Below, in pieces: positions 59,985 through 64,000 of a stretch of 64,000 nucleotides of DNA. A program made the translations under genes and the position numbers. The stretch lies in the NCBI GenBank assembly GCA_903813345.2, contig CAIIXF020000012.1, positions 13,562,932-13,626,931 on the forward strand, given 5' to 3'. Source of the DNA: Owenia fusiformis. Its lineage: Eukaryota; Annelida; Polychaeta; Sabellida; Oweniidae. Under the pieces are notes generated by a model. That model did no database searches. It was not told the origin of the DNA and was given only the letters and a program-made list of their open reading frames with translations. Within the stretch, counting starts at the first letter, position 1. Each line of letters starts with the position of its first letter.

Positions 59985-61136
59985 ATGAATGATTTCAAGA
60001 GAGACTTTCATTTGAGATTCAGATACCGTCTGTGTAAGATGGCATATCAAGACTATCTAAAGAAAATATACTTTGACAGTCAACATTCTGGAGCCTTTGC
60101 TGGACCCGAGAAACTCTATAATACTGTCATCAATGATGGGAAATATCAGCTCTCTAGATATCAGATAAAGAAATGGTTGGACAATCAAGAAGCTTACAGT
60201 CTTCAAAGACCTTATAAGAAACGATTTGCTCGTAACAAAGTATATGTCTCCCATATTGATGAACAATGGGATGCTGATCTAATGGATGTATCTAATATGT
60301 CATCACAGAATGATGGGATAATGTATATCCTCTGTGTAATTGACATAATGTCTCGCTTTGCCTGGGTTAGACCTCTACACAGCAAAACAGGAAAAGCCGT
60401 GGCAGGGGCATTTGCTGATATATTTAAAGGGCAACGTCGACCAGACGTTATAAGGACGGACAAAGGTCAAGAATTCCGTGCTAAGATTGTACAGACATTG
60501 CTGGGAAGATGGGAAGTCCGCCATTTTGTTACTGGAAATACCCCCAAGGCTAACTATTGTGAGAGATTTATTAAGACGTTAAAATCTAAAATGATGAGAT
60601 ATGTCACATATAAACAGAACTATAGATTTGTAGACAATTTACAAAATTTTGTTAAGAGTTATAACGCCACATGGCATAGAGGTATAAAAATGGCTCCTAA
60701 AAATGTATCTAAAGATGATGAACTAGATATTTGGTGGCACATGTATTATCCTAAATCAGCTATTGTTAAATCCAAATCCAAACATATATTCAAATTCCCC
60801 ATTAGGGCTCTGGTTAGAATTACACAGTCAAAACATGTTTTTAGTAGAGAATATGACCAGCATTGGACAGGCGAAATCTTTAGAGTCGCAAAACGTTTTA
60901 TCAGACAGGGGTTACCATTGTACCGTTTGAAAGATTTTCAAGATGATGATATCAAAGGTACGTTTTACCAATCAGAGCTTCAGAGGGTACAAGCTAATGA
61001 AGATGATATTTGGAAGGTGGAAAAGGTCCTTAAAACACGAATCAGACGAGGTCAAAAAGAGCATCTAGTGCATTGGCAATTTTGGCCCAAAAAGTTTGAT
61101 TCGTGGGTTAACGATTCAGATTTAACACCATTGTAA
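59985..61136 (+). CDS. Polinton retroviral-type integrase with chromodomain
   Basis: Intact 383 aa frame from the first ATG. An alternative start is the downstream ATG at MAYQDYLKK. The N-terminal part (LYNTVINDGKYQLSRYQIKK) resembles the integrase helical domain. The rve core carries the catalytic triad Asp98 (QWDADLMDV), Asp159 (IRTDKGQEF) and Glu193 (ANYCERFIKT). The C-terminus (KVEKVLKTRIRRGQKEHLVH, then WQFWPKKFDSWVNDSDL) is a chromodomain, as in many Polinton integrases, expected to steer insertion to marked chromatin. The enzyme would join the element's ends to host DNA. It is the last gene of the block and is followed by an AATAAA at 61200-61205. Confidence 0.92.
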   Translation: MNDFKRDFHLRFRYRLCKMAYQDYLKKIYFDSQHSGAFAGPEKLYNTVINDGKYQLSRYQIKKWLDNQEAYSLQRPYKKRFARNKVYVSHIDEQWDADLMDVSNMSSQNDGIMYILCVIDIMSRFAWVRPLHSKTGKAVAGAFADIFKGQRRPDVIRTDKGQEFRAKIVQTLLGRWEVRHFVTGNTPKANYCERFIKTLKSKMMRYVTYKQNYRFVDNLQNFVKSYNATWHRGIKMAPKNVSKDDELDIWWHMYYPKSAIVKSKSKHIFKFPIRALVRITQSKHVFSREYDQHWTGEIFRVAKRFIRQGLPLYRLKDFQDDDIKGTFYQSELQRVQANEDDIWKVEKVLKTRIRRGQKEHLVHWQFWPKKFDSWVNDSDLTPL

Positions 61137-61199
61137 ATATTAAATATTGTACAAAATGTATTGTATCATTTGTATTTTGTTGTACTTTGTTCAAGTTAT

Positions 61200-61205
61200 A
61201 ATAAA
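61200..61205 (+). terminator. Polyadenylation signal after the integrase
   Basis: AATAAA 64 bp after the integrase stop codon, in an AT-rich context followed by TATATATA and a GT-rich segment. Confidence 0.5.
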
Positions 61206-61209
61206 TATA

Positions 61210-62080
61210 TATATATGTGGACCTTATTTACAAAAGGTGGAGTGGAGTGTAGTACCAAGTCTGGTCAATAGAGGGAACATTAATCTGTCCCCGGGAGGAT
61301 TTTCCCCGGGAATGTTACTATAGGTGAGTAGTGTAATCAACAAACGGCGCCCTTTTCAATCCCATCATGCATGTCTTACTTCAAATATATACGTTTTCTG
61401 ATTTGTGAATTTCTACTTGGGAATGCACCTAATTAGTTTTGGCATGCAGCTCAATTCGATATGAAGGAAATTGTAATCGAGCTAATTTGTGCGTCCCTCG
61501 GTTAGCTAACAGCAATCAAGACCATCTGTACACCCCAGCAATATTTTGGTTGATGGATAAATGAGAAATACGTTTTTATATGTGAAGTGACTATAGGATT
61601 GATAAACCTGGTAACATGAAACTGCATCATATTCCATTGTCTTTGTAACCAGACATATAAAACAGTTTTATATGTCTTTGTTGTAACATGAGGAATGTAT
61701 GTAATATTTGTAAAGTGAAAATTAAAATACAACCATTCAATTTGTCACTCGCGGTAATTTAGAAGATGTACAATGTCCTATGATTGGTCTCAAACCCAGG
61801 GGCTCCAAGGGGGAAAATGAAACATTTATTCAAAGTTGATGAGGTCCCCGATGAGGTCTCGCAAAAACAATGTAATATTTGACATTTATCCTTTAGAAAT
61901 AACGTAGTGTCACTACTTGGTGTTACTATAGCTGTACCATCGATTCTGTGAATCAGGTACGAATGAAATTGTGGTCCAATGCATTATTTTAAGGGATTGA
62001 GTACCTCTGAGCAATGTTACACTCCCAGGGTTGCAATCGCATTCAATTTTCAACATTTGCAAAAGCAAAAAGGGAACGCC
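61210..62080. other. Right flank of the Polinton block, no gene recognised
   Basis: No Polinton terminal repeat could be assigned. A hairpin with CCCCGGGAGGATTTTCCCCGGG and facing AACATT/AATGTT lies at 61288-61318. No capsid, protease or other Polinton structural gene was seen here. Confidence 0.45.
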
Positions 62081-62084
62081 GCAT

Positions 62085-62276
62085 ATGATATATCCCATGC
62101 GTCGGACAAGAATATCGTCTGGTTCCAGTGAAGATGACCCACTGACGTATAATCTACGGGGCGGTCCAGATAAAATCAAGAGGGGCAAACCGATGAAAAA
62201 ATTATTGGCCTCTGTACTAGATCCGATCATTGGGTTATTAGCCGAACGGACAATTACAAATGAACGGGTATTTTGA
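62085..62276 (+). CDS. Unrecognised short coding sequence or first exon
   Basis: The ATG opens 63 codons beginning MIYPMRRTRISSGSSEDDPL and including GGPDKIKRGKPMKKLLASVL. Composition and codon use are more protein-like than the surroundings. A possible donor (ACGG|GTATTT) lies just before the stop. The opposite strand is also open across the same stretch, so strand is uncertain. It lies about 1 kb after the integrase and could be a host exon or a small protein of the element. Confidence 0.25.
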   Translation: MIYPMRRTRISSGSSEDDPLTYNLRGGPDKIKRGKPMKKLLASVLDPIIGLLAERTITNERVF

Positions 62277-62279
62277 AAA

Positions 62280-63110
62280 AAGTACAGGCGAATGGACACA
62301 TTTTCTATAATTTATTTTAACATTTGTTTTTAAAAGGATACATTATTTTTCAATATCATACATCCCTCTATAGGTTTGACAGCCTTAACTCCCCAACGTT
62401 TTTTTTATTTTCTGCACCTCCGAACTGTCCCAATATTCTCGAAGAAGATATCAATTTTGTGTACCATAAAGTTAAATTCAATTTTCTCTTTATTAACTTA
62501 TATTTTTGTTAGAACTTCGGATGGATGCATATTCTGTAGGTTACATGATTTGTGGCAATTTCCCACTTATTGTAAATGGCGAAAACTTAGAAAAGTGAGG
62601 AATTGGACATCTGCAGCCCTACATATATTTTTTTCTCTTCACAATTCAAACATGAAAGGCTTTAACACGTAGTCCAATAGAAGGGGCTAAAGGTTGCTAA
62701 TTTTACTGAAATTAAACGCTCGTATTTATTGTTTCACAACTATTTGTAGTTACTTTGACGCAATGTTACGAAATAGAGGAGGTTGGCTATTCTCATTCTG
62801 TAAGATGTTTTCTATTTTTAAACACATGTCATGAATGTCATACGTTAAGTTGCATATTATAATTATGTACCAAGGAACACAATCTAGTCGGAATTTAAAA
62901 ATGCCTCTGGTTTGTAATTTTTGGTTTAAATGAAGCTGTAATTTATTCATTTAGTCCCTCGCTTTTTAACCTTGGCGGATAACACAGGCAGCCAGGATTA
63001 AATCAAATGACAAAACGAAATGATCGTGCGTAATCAGATTTCGACGCATGTCTTTCATGGGAGTAGTTGTGAGTGTTCGGCAGTGTTCGTCATGTGTGGT
63101 AAAAACTCCC
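62280..63110. other. No gene recognised
   Basis: AT-rich sequence without clear exons or repeat boundaries. Confidence 0.35.
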
Positions 63111-63116
63111 TTTAAA

Positions 63117-63221
63117 ATGGAGGATAACGTTTTCTGCATCGGTTCCGTCACAAAGCTCGAACATTTTCAACGATGTGTTATTCGAGAATACAATGTACCA
63201 TCAGAGTTTGTGAATTGTTGA
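63117..63221 (+). CDS. Possible small coding sequence (34 aa)
   Basis: An ATG in good context (TAAAATGGAGG) opens 34 codons, MEDNVFCIGSVTKLEHFQRC and so on, ending at TGA. Composition is even and the flank is less AT-rich, but there is no family match, and a frame this short can occur by chance. It could also be a first exon. Confidence 0.2.
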   Translation: MEDNVFCIGSVTKLEHFQRCVIREYNVPSEFVNC

Positions 63222-63224
63222 TAG

Positions 63225-64000
63225 AAATTTGTGTTTACAGAGAAACACCTCTCCAGCAGAAATTCCAAGACGCAATTTCGCAAGAAAATATTTTTAAAAT
63301 GCAAGAAAAAGTTAAAAAACATTAAAAATAGTTTTCATAGCATACCGTTAATCGAGTGATTGAGTGATCATAACTAATATATTTAAGAAAATCAACATAT
63401 TAACGAACAAAGAGTTCAGACGACCTTACTTGTTAAAGTAGACAGAACTTCAAAAAACCGTTATAATCTGTACTTCTAAAACGTTCCGTGGGAGGAGTAT
63501 GTATCGGTTGGTCCACGATTGTGTTTGTGGTTGCCAGGTTGTGGTTGTCTCTATTTAGAGAAGTTTATAGTTGGATATACTGACACGTCGCAAAAAGCTG
63601 GCACACTTGTGTTTTTAGGGTATCGCATGAATGTAACTTAATTCTTCGGAATATAAGATAATATTCTAATCAAAATTATATATCATTTTAAAGCAGCTTT
63701 AATGAAGTTTTCAAATGAAGTACACATCTTTCACAATTCTTGCGCGTTCTTTTTTTTAAAAAAGAGTTTTTTACCCGAAAATCTTCCAAATATCCGCTGT
63801 CGACACGTTACATTTTGAATACTTTTTCGTTTTTAAACGCGCATAATTCAAACAATATTTGACTATTATACTTTATTTTCATCTTGATAAAGGTAGATGG
63901 AAGTGTTATTTCAAAGGATGAATTCTACTTAGCGTCCCATATTGTGACGTCATATAGTTTGAAAAATAGAATCTGTTGACAGCGACCTTCTTTGCTCATT
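63225..64000. other. No gene recognised
   Basis: AT-rich sequence running to the window edge. A TTTACAG acceptor-like motif is present at 63234-63240, but the frame after it closes quickly. Confidence 0.35.

Noticed and set aside
61913-62299. 128-codon minus-strand frame opposite the short coding sequence at 62085
   Set aside because: No motif; composition looks like an antisense shadow, though strand choice here stays uncertain.
1-64000. tRNA and rRNA genes
   Set aside because: No A-box/B-box pair with a cloverleaf and no rRNA core sequence were noticed by eye; a tRNA scan was not possible.

Overview
This is an AT-rich window of nuclear DNA from an animal, most likely a marine invertebrate. 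Genes are split by short GT-AG introns, and the DNA between them is packed with small inverted-repeat transposons, two satellite arrays and large palindromes. I cannot name the species. Nothing is bacterial: there are no operons, ribosome-binding sites or CRISPR arrays.

Host genes, left to right. (1) A minus-strand gene for a secreted protein: a signal-peptide exon at 6807-6912, two following exons, and four single-exon EGF-like modules between 2346 and 4107. (2) Two isolated plus-strand first exons (8088-8249 and 13860-13932) that I do not recognise. (3) A class A GPCR on the plus strand (26018-29678) broken by two frameshifts. (4) A divergent pair of PGAM5-like genes. The minus copy (30276-36346, five exons, 317 aa) keeps the histidine-phosphatase catalytic residues. 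The plus copy (36942-41972, four exons, 302 aa) has an intact reading frame but has lost the catalytic histidines. (5) Two minus-strand exons of an SLC43-like amino-acid transporter (48090-48258 and 44011-44134).

Mobile DNA dominates the right side. A tyrosine recombinase of DIRS type lies at 49907-50899 (minus), with a cluster of TATCATCGTCACC motifs upstream of it. From 53508 to 61136 there is a Polinton/Maverick block, all on the plus strand: a five-exon protein-primed family B DNA polymerase with N-terminal C2H2 fingers and one in-frame TAG, a C2H2-fused packaging-type ATPase, and a retroviral-type integrase with a C-terminal chromodomain. No capsid or protease gene was seen, and no terminal inverted repeats could be assigned.

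The rest is repeats: a Tigger-like element, TTAA-flanked and TA-flanked MITEs, remnants of mariner transposases, an ~860 bp near-perfect palindrome, and two unrelated satellites (119 bp and 190 bp units) that are both rich in ACGT and both show alternating two-unit organisation. Exon boundaries below were read by eye from splice sites and phase agreement. All identities come from motif recognition, not from database searches.
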